Positions 8,437 through 20,600 of a stretch of DNA of 64,000 bases are shown here, one piece after another. The stretch comes from Candidatus Obscuribacterales bacterium (lineage in GTDB: Bacteria > Cyanobacteriota > Vampirovibrionia > Obscuribacterales > Obscuribacteraceae). Positions within the stretch are counted from its first letter, which is position 1, and every line of letters starts with the position of its first letter. Position numbers and translations under genes: made by a program. The DNA lies in NCBI GenBank assembly GCA_019744775.1, contig JAIETZ010000004.1, forward strand, positions 434,001 through 498,000. The letters are read 5' to 3'. Under the pieces are notes generated by a model. That model was not told the DNA's origin and ran no database searches. It worked only from the letters and a program-made list of their open reading frames with translations.

Positions 8437-8980
8437 TCGGATCTCCTTCTTTTTTCTTGCGCAGTATTCTGAATTTGTAACTAAGACCGTTTTCGTTATG
8501 AGGTTGAGACTGAAAAATCTCCTCGAAAGCGCTTTCGTAATCCGGTAAAAACGTATCACAATCGAACTCAGCGTCAACTTCCGTCAAATACACCTTGCGC
8601 AGGCGATTGTCCCTCAAGCAAAGGTCATAAATCTGCCCACCACCGATAACAAAACAAGTCTCCACAGGAAAATCTTGAAGTAGTTCCAGTGCATCATCCA
8701 GCGAAGCCACTTTCAAAACTCCGTTAGGCACTTTGTAGTCCGCGTCTTTTGTCAGCACAACATTCAACCTATCATTCAACGGTCTGTGCTTAAGTGGTAT
8801 CGATTCCCAAGTTTTGCGACCCATTATTACGGCATTCTGATAGCTGCCCGTTTTGGTTGTACTTGTAAGTTTGCGAAAATATTTCAGATCGCCCGGCAAA
8901 TGCCAGGGCAAACGGCCTTCTTTACCAATGCCTCGTTTTCTATCAGCAGCAACAACAATGTCAAAATCTATAACCATCAA
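8426..8980 (-). CDS. folA: Dihydrofolate reductase
   Basis: A 184-residue DHFR, which reduces dihydrofolate to tetrahydrofolate with NADPH. The N-terminal block with GIGKEGRLPWHLPGDLKYF contains the substrate and Met20-loop residues, VIMGRKTWESIP is the NADPH-binding signature, and FVIGGGQIYDLCL is the second nucleotide motif. The C-terminal half, YLTEVDAEFDCDTFLPDY, is also canonical. It lies one base downstream of thyA, which makes dihydrofolate, so the pair forms the usual thymidylate cycle. Translation may begin at 8980 or at the next codon (8977), since both are Met. Confidence 0.97.
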   Translation of the reverse strand: MMVIDFDIVVAADRKRGIGKEGRLPWHLPGDLKYFRKLTSTTKTGSYQNAVIMGRKTWESIPLKHRPLNDRLNVVLTKDADYKVPNGVLKVASLDDALELLQDFPVETCFVIGGGQIYDLCLRDNRLRKVYLTEVDAEFDCDTFLPDYESAFEEIFQSQPHNENGLSYKFRILRKKKEGDPNAS

Positions 8981-8981
8981 T

Positions 8982-9791
8982 TTACACAGCGACAGGGAAT
9001 TTGATAAAGCCTTGCGGCTGGTAGTTTTTCAATTGAATATCTTCAAAGCATAAATCGAAAATTGACTTGTCGGCAATTTCAACCGTTGGTAAAGGTCCCG
9101 GCTGTCTGGTGAGTTGCTCTTTGATGCCGTCCAAATGATTCAAATAAATATGAGCGTCACCTAGCGTATGCGTGAAAATGCCCGGCGTGAGATTGCATTC
9201 TTTTGCCACCATCATCATCAACAATGCATAACTGGCAATGTTGAAAGGGACTCCTAATGCCATGTCAGCCGATCGCTGGTAAAGCTGGCAATCAAGACGT
9301 CCATTGATTACATAAAACTGGAAAAGCAAATGGCAGGGAGGCAAAGCCATCTTGTCAATATCAGCCACATTCCAAGCACTAACCAAGAGGCGACGGGAAT
9401 CCGGATTGGTCTTGATTAGGTCAATGACCTGCTGAATCTGATCTATATATTCTTTGCGGTACTGTCCGTCAACTTCGACAAATTTTGGCCAACTGCGCCA
9501 TTGATAACCATATATAGGTCCAAGATTACCCTCTTCATCCGCCCAAGCGTCCCAAATAGGCGTGTGTTGGGTTAGATCGTCGTTTATGTTGGTCGAACCC
9601 CTTAAAAACCAGAGCAGTTCACGCACAACGGCGCTAAACAAGACTTTCTTGGTTGTGATGAGGGGAAAACCCTCGCGCAGGTCGTATTTTGCCTGGGCTC
9701 CAAAGATGGAAATAGTGCCGACACCTGTGCGGTCGTCACGTCTTTCACCGTTGTCGAGAATATGGCGAACTAGGTCAAGGTATTGCTTCAT
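8982..9791 (-). CDS. thyA: Thymidylate synthase
   Basis: A 269-residue ThyA that methylates dUMP using methylenetetrahydrofolate. Signatures are DDRTGVGT (19-26, with the phosphate-binding Arg21), the catalytic Cys153 in [25 protein letters not shown] (169-188) and the H-x-Y motif DAHIYLNH (212-219). The length is close to the 264 residues of the E. coli enzyme. It is the first gene of the four-gene operon with folA, cytochrome c and aat. The region to the divergent rocA start (98 bases) must carry both promoters; no strong consensus boxes were seen there. Confidence 0.98.
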   Translation of the reverse strand: MKQYLDLVRHILDNGERRDDRTGVGTISIFGAQAKYDLREGFPLITTKKVLFSAVVRELLWFLRGSTNINDDLTQHTPIWDAWADEEGNLGPIYGYQWRSWPKFVEVDGQYRKEYIDQIQQVIDLIKTNPDSRRLLVSAWNVADIDKMALPPCHLLFQFYVINGRLDCQLYQRSADMALGVPFNIASYALLMMMVAKECNLTPGIFTHTLGDAHIYLNHLDGIKEQLTRQPGPLPTVEIADKSIFDLCFEDIQLKNYQPQGFIKFPVAV

Positions 9792-9889
9792 AAAGTCAGA
9801 TTATAGCGTCTTTCAAAATCGTTAAGGCACGGCTATTTTAGGCAATATCACCGGATAATTGATGCACTACCTACCACAAGGGGATGCTC

Positions 9890-11467
9890 ATGATCACTGA
9901 ATCCAGAGTGAAAGAATTTGTCAACGAACCCTTCACAGATTTTTCCAAGCCGGAAAACAAACAGGCTATGGAAAAGGCAATCGAGACGGTCAGATCGACT
10001 TTCGGGCAAAAGTACCCCCTCATAATTGGCGGCAAAGAAATTATGGCGAAGGGCGATGATTTTATCGTCTCGACAAACCCGGCCGATCCAAAAGAAGTAA
10101 TTGGTTATTTCACCAAAGCAACACAACAAGATGCTGACGCAGCGATGCAAGCAGCTCTCACCGCTTTTGAAAGTTGGAAAAAGGTAAGTCCTGAAAAGCG
10201 TGCTGACTATGTATTCAAAGCAGCGGAAATTATGCGCAAGCGTAAATTTGAATTATCTGCTTGGCTCACTCAGGAAATAGGCAAAAGTTATGCTGAAGCG
10301 GACGGCGATGTTGCAGAAGCAATTGATTTTTGCGAATTCTACGCTCGCGAAATGTTGCGCTTTGCAGGCAAGCAACCAGTGACACCATATCCTGGTGAAG
10401 ACAACAAACTCGTTTATATTCCATTGGGTGTCGGACTTGTAATTCCACCTTGGAATTTCCCTCTGGCAATTCTTGTCGGCATGACGACAGCTTCAATTGT
10501 CGCCGGCAACACGGTAATCCTCAAGCCATCATCCGACACTCCGGCAATTGCCTATCAATTCATTCGCATTATGCAAGAAGCAGGATTACCCGCAGGCGTA
10601 ATCAACTTCATGCCGGGACCAGGCGCGTCAGTTGGTGACTATCTGGTTACACATCCGAAGACTCGCTTCATCTCCTTTACCGGCTCGAAAGAAGTCGGCT
10701 TGCGCATCAATGAATTGGCAGCCAAACCGAACAAGGGACAAATTTGGATTAAGCGCGTCGTTGCGGAAATGGGCGGCAAGGATTCAATTATTGTCGACAA
10801 AGATGCTGATGTAGAAGAAGCGGCACAAGGCATTGTTTCCTCAGCATTTGGTTTCCAGGGACAAAAGTGTTCAGCCTGCTCCAGAGCAATCGTGCATAAA
10901 GACATCTACGACAAAGTGCTGGAAAAAGTTGTAGAAAAAACCAAAAAGCTAAGCATCGGCAAAATTGAATCTTCCGATGTATTCATGGGACCAGTCGCAT
11001 CGAAATCAGCTTACGAATCGATTCTCAAATACATTGAAGTCGGCTCGAAAGAAGGACGTGTATTAGCCGGCGGCAAAGCGCATCAAACACCAACCAATGG
11101 TTATTTCATTGAGCCTACGGTTATCGCCGATGTTGATCCAAAAGCAACTATCGCTCAAGAAGAAATCTTTGGACCAGTACTTGCATTCATTAAAGCGGAC
11201 AGCTGGGAAAATGCCATTGAAATCGGCAATAACACTGAATTTGGTTTGACCGGTGCCGTTTATTCCAACAACCGCGAGCACTTAAAGGAAGCATCCGAAG
11301 ACTTCCATGTCGGCAACTTGTACTTGAACCGCAAGTGCACAGGCGCTTTGGTTGGTGTTCACCCATTCGGTGGCTTCAACATGAGCGGGACCGACTCGAA
11401 GGCAGGTGGCAGAGATTATCTGCTGCTGTTTATGCAAGCAAAGTCCATAAGCGAAAAAATTAAATAG
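9890..11467 (+). CDS. rocA: L-glutamate gamma-semialdehyde (1-pyrroline-5-carboxylate) dehydrogenase
   Basis: A 525-residue aldehyde dehydrogenase of the RocA/PruA type, which oxidises glutamate semialdehyde from proline or arginine breakdown to glutamate with NAD. I start it at 9890 because the AAGGGG site (9878-9883) is six bases before that ATG and directly abuts the alternative ATG at 9884. Motifs are VIPPWNFPLAI near residue 185, FTGSKEVGLRI near 263, the general-base Glu in AEMGGKD near 293, and the catalytic Cys at about 327 in GQKCSACSR. The last two blocks, including the double-Cys context, are typical of RocA rather than of general ALDHs. No proline dehydrogenase is nearby. Confidence 0.92.
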   Translation: MITESRVKEFVNEPFTDFSKPENKQAMEKAIETVRSTFGQKYPLIIGGKEIMAKGDDFIVSTNPADPKEVIGYFTKATQQDADAAMQAALTAFESWKKVSPEKRADYVFKAAEIMRKRKFELSAWLTQEIGKSYAEADGDVAEAIDFCEFYAREMLRFAGKQPVTPYPGEDNKLVYIPLGVGLVIPPWNFPLAILVGMTTASIVAGNTVILKPSSDTPAIAYQFIRIMQEAGLPAGVINFMPGPGASVGDYLVTHPKTRFISFTGSKEVGLRINELAAKPNKGQIWIKRVVAEMGGKDSIIVDKDADVEEAAQGIVSSAFGFQGQKCSACSRAIVHKDIYDKVLEKVVEKTKKLSIGKIESSDVFMGPVASKSAYESILKYIEVGSKEGRVLAGGKAHQTPTNGYFIEPTVIADVDPKATIAQEEIFGPVLAFIKADSWENAIEIGNNTEFGLTGAVYSNNREHLKEASEDFHVGNLYLNRKCTGALVGVHPFGGFNMSGTDSKAGGRDYLLLFMQAKSISEKIK

Positions 11468-11689
11468 CTTAGTTTCGGTAGGAATTTTAAACTCCTAGCT
11501 TAAATTCTAGTTTAAGGATGTCAAGGGACGGGTAAGTAAGTCCTGAAGACGTGTTGGCGGTCTGATTTTCGGAAATGCTTTTGCTAGGTATTGCTGGCTT
11601 GAGCACAATCTCCTCATTGGCTTCACGGGCGAACTAGGGAACGGCGAGAATCGCACGGGTCAGCGGCACGTTAATTAAGGACGTGTAGT
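11468..11689 (+). promoter_or_regulatory. Leader region of the giant repeat-protein gene
   Basis: This 222-base gene-free stretch lies between rocA and the giant gene. It has two small AT-rich inverted repeats directly after rocA: TAGGA/TCCTA at 11479-11497 and CTTAAA/TTTAAG at 11499-11516. The second half (about 11520-11670) is GC-richer and could fold, but I recognise no riboswitch. A ribosome site AAGGA (11677-11681) precedes the TTG start by eight bases. Promoter boxes are not clear by eye. Confidence 0.4.
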
Positions 11690-14600
11690 TTGAAGGTGCC
11701 TAAACTACTTATTTGCTTGCTAACCCTGCAGTTCGCTGTGGGGCAGTTGTGTCTCCCGGCGTCAGCGCAAGACGCACCGGCAGCTCCGCCGACAAATAAT
11801 CTCGACCTTGGTTCCGCTGACAAAACTGTCGCGGCATCGACAGTTATACAACCAGCAGCTCAAGCAACGATCAATCTTGGAGCGAACGCGGTTACCTATA
11901 CTTCAACAGACATGTTGACGGCAGCGGAAATGGTCGCTGTCCGTCAGGTACTTGCTACAGGCACACAATATCTCCAATTGAACGATCAAGGTGTCGCCGT
12001 CGGGGGCGGACTGCATTTACATTACTATGCCAATAACCTAAACAACTTGGTCATTCCGGAAGGCGTGCGCGCTTCGCAAAATGCCGCCGTACTGAGTTCG
12101 TTGAACCTAACAGGCAATCTAGCAAATTCAGGCACGTTGAATATTTTCTCCAATAATCCGGCTGTAACAGCAGCAACCATCAACGCCAACAACATCTACA
12201 ACAATGTTGGAGGACTCATCAATTCCAGTCTGGCGACATTGAATGTGAATGCCGTCAACAACATCGTCAATAATGGCACGATTATGAGCGCCGGTAATTT
12301 GAATATGACTGCCGGCGGTAGCATCGTAAATACGGCCGTTATGCAAGCCATGAGCGCAATAAATCTCGCATCAGGCGCTGGTAACATCGTCAATTCCGGA
12401 CTTATCTCATCACTTACGAGCAATATAAGCGTAAGCACGCAGACTATAAATAACCTGCTCGTCAATAACACAGGCGGCGTCATGCAAGCACTCAACGGCA
12501 GCATCAACGTGCGTGATGTTTTGTACAACGCTAAATCGAACACGTCATTAACAGGTGGCGATTGGTTGTCACAAACATTGAATACACATTCCGGCAATGG
12601 CATCGTTGATATAAACGTGGATAAACTAACCGGCAAGTTGAACGTCTATGCCGGTGAAGTGCATGTGCAGGCGGCAACAGACAATTTGCTCTTAGGGGAC
12701 ATGATAATCATTGGTGACCCCACTTATTACAACACTTTGGGCGACGTGACCATTGGCGGTAGCTTAAGTTTTTCCGGACAAGCTCTGGCAATTGTGGCCA
12801 ATCAGAATATCGTCACGACTTCCGGAGCAGGCGCAATAGATACAAGTTCAGCTACAAGCAATGGCGGCAGAATACTCATGTATGCCGGAGTGGCATTTAC
12901 ATCGAATGGTCCAGCGCAAGCAAATAACGACACAACATCGACACTGGCAATTACAGGTGTCTCAAGCACTGGCGGAAAAATCGATCTCAATACAGGAAGT
13001 GCAATTACTTCATTGACTTCACGAGGCGCAACCTCTTCAGGAAATGGCAACGGTGGCGCCATTCAACTGGCAGCATTTAAAGGCAGCAATTCAGATTCAG
13101 GAACAATAACACTGCCTTCAGCAGTAACAATCACATCAGGCGGTGGCGGGTCAGGCACTAACGGCCTTGTGCAAATGCTGGCTGAAGCAACAAGTGGTGT
13201 AGGTATAAGCGTAGGCGCAATAGATACGACCGGTGGCACAGGCACTGCTTCCGGTGCCGGTGCAATTACGCTGCATGCTGATGCAGCAGCATTCGGAATG
13301 TTTCCCACTTCCATCACCAACGGAGTCGGTGGCAGTATCGGAACAGTTTCAGATTTAGGCACTTCAACAGCTTCTGTAATTACAGGCGCGCTAACGACAA
13401 TCTCGACAGGAGCAAACTCAGCTCCCATAAGTATCGTCTCTGGCGGCAATGTCTTCATTAACGGCAACGTTACCATGAACAGTCTTGCCAGTACGACAGC
13501 GTCCAACAGCTTCTCAGTCAAGCTAATCAGCTCATCAGCATTTACCATCGGTGCAGGCGCATCCGGAACCGGCATTAACGGAAGTATTACATCTACTCCA
13601 GGAACTTCTGCTCCTGGAGCTTTGGTAAGTGTGACGAACAGCGGAACGGGCGGTATCACACTAAGTAATCCAGCCAATATCAGCAAAGCTGCAACTTCCG
13701 GTGCCGGCGGTAACTTAACGCTATCAGCACTACAAGGTCCTTTGTCCATTGGAGCAGGGACATTATCAACCAACGCTGCGGTATCCGGCACAGCCGGCAC
13801 CATGACTCTATACGGCACGACAATCACTGTGACCGGTGGTGGTGTTCTCAACCTCAATGCTAACAGCGTTGGAGCAGGGACAGGCGGCGTGGTAAATATT
13901 ACAGCGAGCGGGGCTGGTTCTTCATTGACTTTCGCCAACGTTGGCGGAGGCATGATTGTCCAAGCAACAGGTGGCGCAACCAGTGGTGGTGGCGGTACAG
14001 TAACAGCTTCTGCGGGAGGCAATATCACTTATAACGCTGCAATCACAATCGCTCCTAATGCTACTAATGGAGCAGGCGGCAACGTTACACTGAAGGCTGG
14101 TACGGCAGGAGCAGGTACCTTAAGCATCTCCAATGGATTATCTGTTAGCGCCAACGGTTCCGGAGCTGCTGGCACCCTTATACTTCAAGCTAGTTCACAA
14201 AGTGCGCTGACTATTGGAAACAACTTAACGGCATCTGGCGGTACCGGTGGCACCATTAAAATTGCTAACATCGGTATCGGCGGAATCGACTTCACAATTA
14301 CCAATGCTCTAACGGCAACTGCAACTGGTTCAAGTGGGGCAGGAGGCACAATTATCGTCGACGCAGGAGTTTTAGGAGGAATTACTGCGGTCTCCGGGAC
14401 ATGGTCCGCAAGTGCAAGTACAACAGGAGGCGCAAGTGGAGCCGGTGGAACGATTACAATCAACAGCGCGGCTCTTGTCGTTAGTGGCGGCGCACTTACC
14501 ATCAGTGCTAATGGTGCGCAGTCTGGTGCGACGAGTAAGGGTGGAACTATCTCAATTACTAACACTGCCGCAACAGCAAACTTCACAGTGGGCTCCGGCT

Positions 14601-17600
14601 CCGGTCAAGTAATTATTTCAGCAGTTAGTGGAAACGCCTCACTTGCCGCTGGTGGCATAGTGACAATTTCAACCTCACGAAACCTGACAATCGATCCTGC
14701 GTCGCTAACTGTAGTAAACAATGGAACTGAAGTTACGGGCGGTATTCTGACACTTTCTGCAGGCACGGCAGGACAAGGCAATTTATACATTAACGGCAGT
14801 TTGAATGTCAGTCCGTTTTCTTGCTCGTGTGGTTCAAATGGTGGCACTATCACTTTAAACTCAAACAGTAGTACCACTTTCACAGTAGGAGCAGGTGCTA
14901 CAACCAATGGTGTTAACGGGACGCTAACATCAAATGCGGGTAATATCGGCAGCACGGCTGGAACAATCAATATAACCAACCTGGGAACTGGCGGTATAAC
15001 AATTCTCGATCCGGCAAATTTGTTAGTAGGCTCCAATCTTGCCGGAGCAGGTGGCACAATTAAGTTAGAGGCACCAAACGGGCCACTAGCATTCTCCACT
15101 GGTGGAACACTTTATGCCAGTTCAAGTTCAGCAAGTACACCTAATGGCGGATTCATTACTCTTTATGCACAAACCATAAGCGTGTCGGGAGGAACAGCAC
15201 TTACCGTAGCTGCTAATGCTGGTGGTGGCACAGGCGGCATTGGCGGCACAATATCCATGACGGCGCTAAATCCGACTGCCAGTCTTACAATTGGTTCTGC
15301 CAGCGGTCAGTTTATCGTATCAGCAATAGGCTCAGGAGCCTCCGGCGCAAAAAATGGCGGAATAGTCACTATCTCCTCAGGCGGCAACTTAACCATTAAT
15401 ACCGCGAACCTGACTGCTGAGGGCACCGCGAATGGCGCAGGACCTCAACTTACATTTACGGCAGGGACCGGCGGTTCAGGCAATCTATTTATCAACGGTA
15501 CATTGAATGCGCGCGGTAACGGCTCAGGTACTGGTGGCACCGTCATTCTCAATTCCAGCAGCAGTACGACTTTCAATATGGTTTCAGGCGCTACGACTAA
15601 CGGCGTAAATGGAGCCGTAAATGTACAGTCTCAATCAAGCGGTGCCGGCGGCACGCTGCGTGTGAGAAACTTTGGGTCTGGTGGCATTTCAGTTGGCGGT
15701 ACAAGTAGCTTCAACTTAGCAGCCGTATCAGGAGCTGGCGGCACACTAGAATTAAATGCCGGTACGGGCACTCTCAACTTCGCCGCAAATACCATAATGG
15801 ACGTAAATGCTGCAAGCAGCGGGCTTGGCGGCACAATAACTCTTACAGCAGGAAATATTACAGGCTCAGGCAACATGGATTTACGAGCTGACGGAGCAAG
15901 TTCAAGCAATGGCGGAAACGTTACAATAACGACAACCAACGCAGGAAGTGCTTTAACAATTGGAACGGGAACCGCAGAATTCCAAGTTACGGCTCGGTCT
16001 GGTACATCCGGTGGAAACGGCGGCGTGGTCAACTTTTCCGCTGGCGGCAACGTTACAGGTGCCACCGCTTCGCTCACCATTGGACCTCGCGGCACCAACG
16101 GAAACGGCGGACAACTGACACTTACAGGCGGCAGCAACGGCTCTGGCAATGTATTCCTAGACAATTCCTTTAGCGCCACAGGCAATGGAACTGGAAACGG
16201 TGGTTCAATTACAATTAGTTCCAATAGCAGTACAGCTTTCACCTTAAGCAACGGTGCAACCGTTAACGGAGTTGGCGGCGGCTCTCTAACTGCAACTGAC
16301 GGTTCAACCGGAAGTGGTACTACACTGGGAGGCACCATTTCAATTACCAACCGCGGCACTGGCGGTATCACTTTTACTGCGACAGGCTCCGTGACCGTAA
16401 ACCAAGGAGCAGGTTCCGCCAAAGGTGGAACGATCACGTTGAATGCCGGCCCTGGTGTTCTGACAGTCCCTGGGGGAACAACTATATCAGCCAATGGTAC
16501 AGGTACGTCGTCAAATGGTTTTAACGGCGGGACGATTACAATTACAGCGTCGTCTCTATCCATATCCGGCGGCACACTGACACTACAGGCAAACGCTAAT
16601 TCCGCAGGTTTGAGTCCGGGTGGAACGATAAACGTCACAACCACAAGCAGCGCTTACGACATCGTGGTCGGCAGCGCAACCGGAAATTTGGTATTACAAG
16701 CAATTGCCAGCAATTGCTCCGGATGCTCAGGTATTGCCCGTGGTGGCAATGTTAGCCTCACATCAGCTTCAGATATAACTATAGCCCCCGCCTCACTAAA
16801 TATAAACACTACCCAATCAGGCAGCGGCGAAGGCGGTACTCTCAGTCTTGTTGCAGGGACTTCAGGGATGGGCAACGTATTCATTAGCAGCGGACTGTCA
16901 GTGGATGGACATAATGCCGGTGGCGGCGGCACAATCACAATTGTCACCAATAGTGCATCACCATTCACCGTGGGCACCGGAGCTTCTACCAATGGTATTA
17001 ACGGAGTCCTCAGCGCTCAATCCGGCACTTTAGGCGGCAACCAATGGGGCGGTGGAACAATTTCAATTACAAATAATGGAAATGGTGGCATAACACTGGT
17101 CAGTACAAGTAGTTTGACAGTAGCCGGTAACGGTTCAAACGCATATGGCGGAAATTTAACTCTGAATGCAGGACAAGGCATCTTTACCACACCCACAGGC
17201 ACACTCTCAGTCAATGCTATCGGCAATTCATTCGGCAATCCTGGTGGAACAATAAGCATTACTGGCTCTCATCTCAATGTAACTGGTGGTGCTCTTACAC
17301 TTACTGCCAATGCCGGTAGCAATGGATTCGGCGGTACGATCACACTGACGCAAACAAGCAACACATTAGATCTAGCCATAGGAACCGGCACTGGACAATT
17401 CATCCTTTCAGCAACAGGAGCGAGCACATCAGGTCAAGGCGGCACCATCAATCTCTCCTCCGGAAGGAACCTAACAATCTCAACAGGATCCATAACAGCA
17501 AATCCAGGCACAAACGGAAAAGGCGCTACTTATTCGTTTACAGCCGGTGCTACCGGCTCAACCGGTAATCTATATATCAATGGCAGCCTCTCTGCCAACG

Positions 17601-20600
17601 GTGTGGGTTCATTGGGACAAGGTGGTTCTGTTACCTTAGTATCGCGTAGCTCGACAACCTTCAATGTCGCAGGCGGCGCTACAACTAATGGAGTAGCTGG
17701 ATCGATTTCAGCTGACAACAGCAGCTCATCGGCAACACCCGGAACAATTTCAATAACCAACAATGGCACGGGCGGCATTACTCTTGGCGCCCTCTCAAAT
17801 TTATCCGTCAATGCAGCAGGGGTAACAGCGGACGGCGGCAGCATTACATTGAATGCAGGCAGTGGCACGCTAACTCTTCCAAGCGGCACACTTTCCGTCA
17901 GTGCTATCGGAAGTTCAACAACTAATGATGGAGGCACACTAAACCTTACAGCTCAGCAGTTAGCTATTACTGGCGGTAATCTTTCTTTGACAGCCGACGG
18001 TCAATTGGCAGGCAATGGTGGAACCATATCCGTAACCACAGCCAGCTCCACATATGACATTGTTGTAGGCTCAGGCAGCGGACAGATTTCGATATCAGCA
18101 ACCGGGGGAGACATTGGAAGCAGCAGTGGCAATGCAGGAACCGTCACCATATCTTCCGGAAATGATCTAACCATTACCCCCTCCAGCCTTGTAGTCACAT
18201 CCTACAGTTATGGCACAACAGGCGGCACCCTGAATCTGACCGCAGGCACCGGAGGAACGGGTAATCTCTTTGTCAATGGAAGTCTCAGCGCATCCGCAGG
18301 CTCGGTCTTATTTGGAGCTGGTGGTGGCACAATAAATATCACCTCACGAAGCTCGACTGCCTTCACGATTAATGCCGGCGCAACAACGAATGGTATCAAT
18401 GGTACGCTAACGGCATCAGCCGGAATACAAGGCAATGGCGGAACAATTTCCGTCGTCAACCTCGGTACAGGCGGTGTAACCGTCACATCGTTAGCGAATA
18501 TTTCTGTTGCCGCAGGCGTTCTTACCGGTAATGGCGGCTCATTAACTTTGAATGCCGGATCAGGAACTCTGACTGTAGCATCCGGAACAATCTCCGTATC
18601 CTCAGCCACAGGAAATGGTGGCACCGTTACTCTATATGGCACCCCAATTACAATTACCGGCGCAAGCGCACTCACAATAATGGCCAATGCCGGCGGGACA
18701 GGCAACGGCGGACAAATATTTGTTACTACCTTGGGCGCAACTACTGATGTGACGACTGGCACAGGCACGGGACAATACTTCCTTTCCGCCAACGGCGGAT
18801 CGCCATTTTCGGCATCCGGCAATGCCGGCAGTATTGTATTGATTGCTGGCAGAAACGTTACTAGTGCGAATGATTCAATTGTGGCACAGCCATTAGGGCT
18901 GAGTGGAAACGGAGGAACACTTAGTCTTACAGGTACAGGGAATGTATATGTTGGCAATACCCTATATCAAATAGGCAAGGGTACCGGCAACGGAGGAACC
19001 ATCTCTCTATCAAGTACTAGTTCGACTGTCTTCAATATTGCATCAGGAGCAACTACAAATGGCGTCAATGGCTCACTCGTTGCAGGTGCGGGTATTACAT
19101 CGGGAGATGGCGGAGCAGTCATCGTTCGTAATTTGGGATCCGGTGGTGTGACGCTCAGCGACACAAATAATTTCACAGTTTTACCATCGTATGGAGGCGG
19201 TGCGGGAGGGACGCTAACCTTACAAGCCAGCGGAACCTTAACGCTTCCCGGCACTACAACAGGTGCCTATTTTGTCAGCGCAACAGGCACCGGCAATAAA
19301 TCCGGCGGAAGTGTCACCCTTATTGGCGCACCAATCACTCTTACATCCAGCAGCCAACTCTCAATTCGCGCCGATGCCAGAGGGACAGGAGCCGGTGGCA
19401 CAATTACAATTACATCAGGTGGTAGTACATCCGATCTCACAGTAGGTGCTGCAAATATTTTCTTGTTGTCCGCAATGGGCGGTTCGGCAAATTCAGCAAG
19501 CGGCTCAGGTGGATCTGTAACAGTTACAACCGGCAGAAATCTTACGGTAGATCCAGCGTTAATTACCTACAATCCGCAAGGACTAAACGGAAATGGCGGT
19601 CAAATTTATTTGCAATCTGGTCTATCCGCCTCAGGAAATCTTGTAATAAGTTCATCGATATCAGCCAACGGCAAAGGCACGTCCTTAGCGGGAATAGTTT
19701 CCTTGACTACGAATAGCTCAACTACATTCAATATCGGTACCGCCGGCACAAGTGGTTTAACTGGAACAATTTCAGCCAATTCGGGATCCTTCGGCGGCAG
19801 CGGGGGCACAGTCTATGTACAGAATTCCGGTACCGGCGGCATAACACTTCCTTCTGCTGTTAATATATCGGTTAATGCATTAGGAACTGGAGGAGCTGGC
19901 GGAGGTATCACCTTAAGGGCAGACTCGGGAGCCCTTACATTGACTTCGGGTGTATTGTCGGCCAACGCAGCAGGCACAGGCAACTACGACGGTGGCACGA
20001 TATTACTGCGTGCTAACTCATTCTCCATTTCCGGAGGCGCCTTCACAGCAAACGCCAACGGTGTTAATAGCGGAAATGGCGGATTCATCACAGCAACGAC
20101 CTTATCGTCCACAGCAAGCGGTGCTATAACAATTGGCTCAGGCAGCGGCAATTTAGTCTTGAATGCAACAAGCGGAAGCGTTGGAGGAGGTGGCGGCAAA
20201 GTCACCGTCACCGCCGGACAAAATCTCAATGTCAACACTGGCTCTCTTTCGGTAGCCACCCTCGGTCCCAATGGCAATGGTGGAACTATCACGCTTACAA
20301 CAAGTGCCGGACTAATGTTAATCACCGGCACACTTTCAGCCAATGGTGTTGGTACAGGAAATGGCGGTTCTATAACTTTGAATATTCACAATAGTAGCAG
20401 CACATACTTTGTAATTGGCGGCGCATCAACCAATGGCATCACCGGAAATCTAACAGCAAATGCAGGCTCCAATTATGGCAATGGTGGTTCAGTAACAATT
20501 AACGACTATCAAAATTGGGGCTCACAACTGACGGCAACGTCAAATATTTCCGCGGCTGCTTCAGCAGGTGGTGGCAACGGCGGCACGATTAAGATTATAG

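Noticed and set aside
9884-9889. ATG at 9884 as the rocA start
   Set aside because: The ribosome-site AAGGGG directly abuts it, leaving no spacing, while the ATG at 9890 has a normal six-base gap.
11468-11689. Known riboswitch or tRNA in the leader of the giant gene
   Set aside because: I could not match the conserved cores of the common riboswitch classes or a tRNA cloverleaf by eye.
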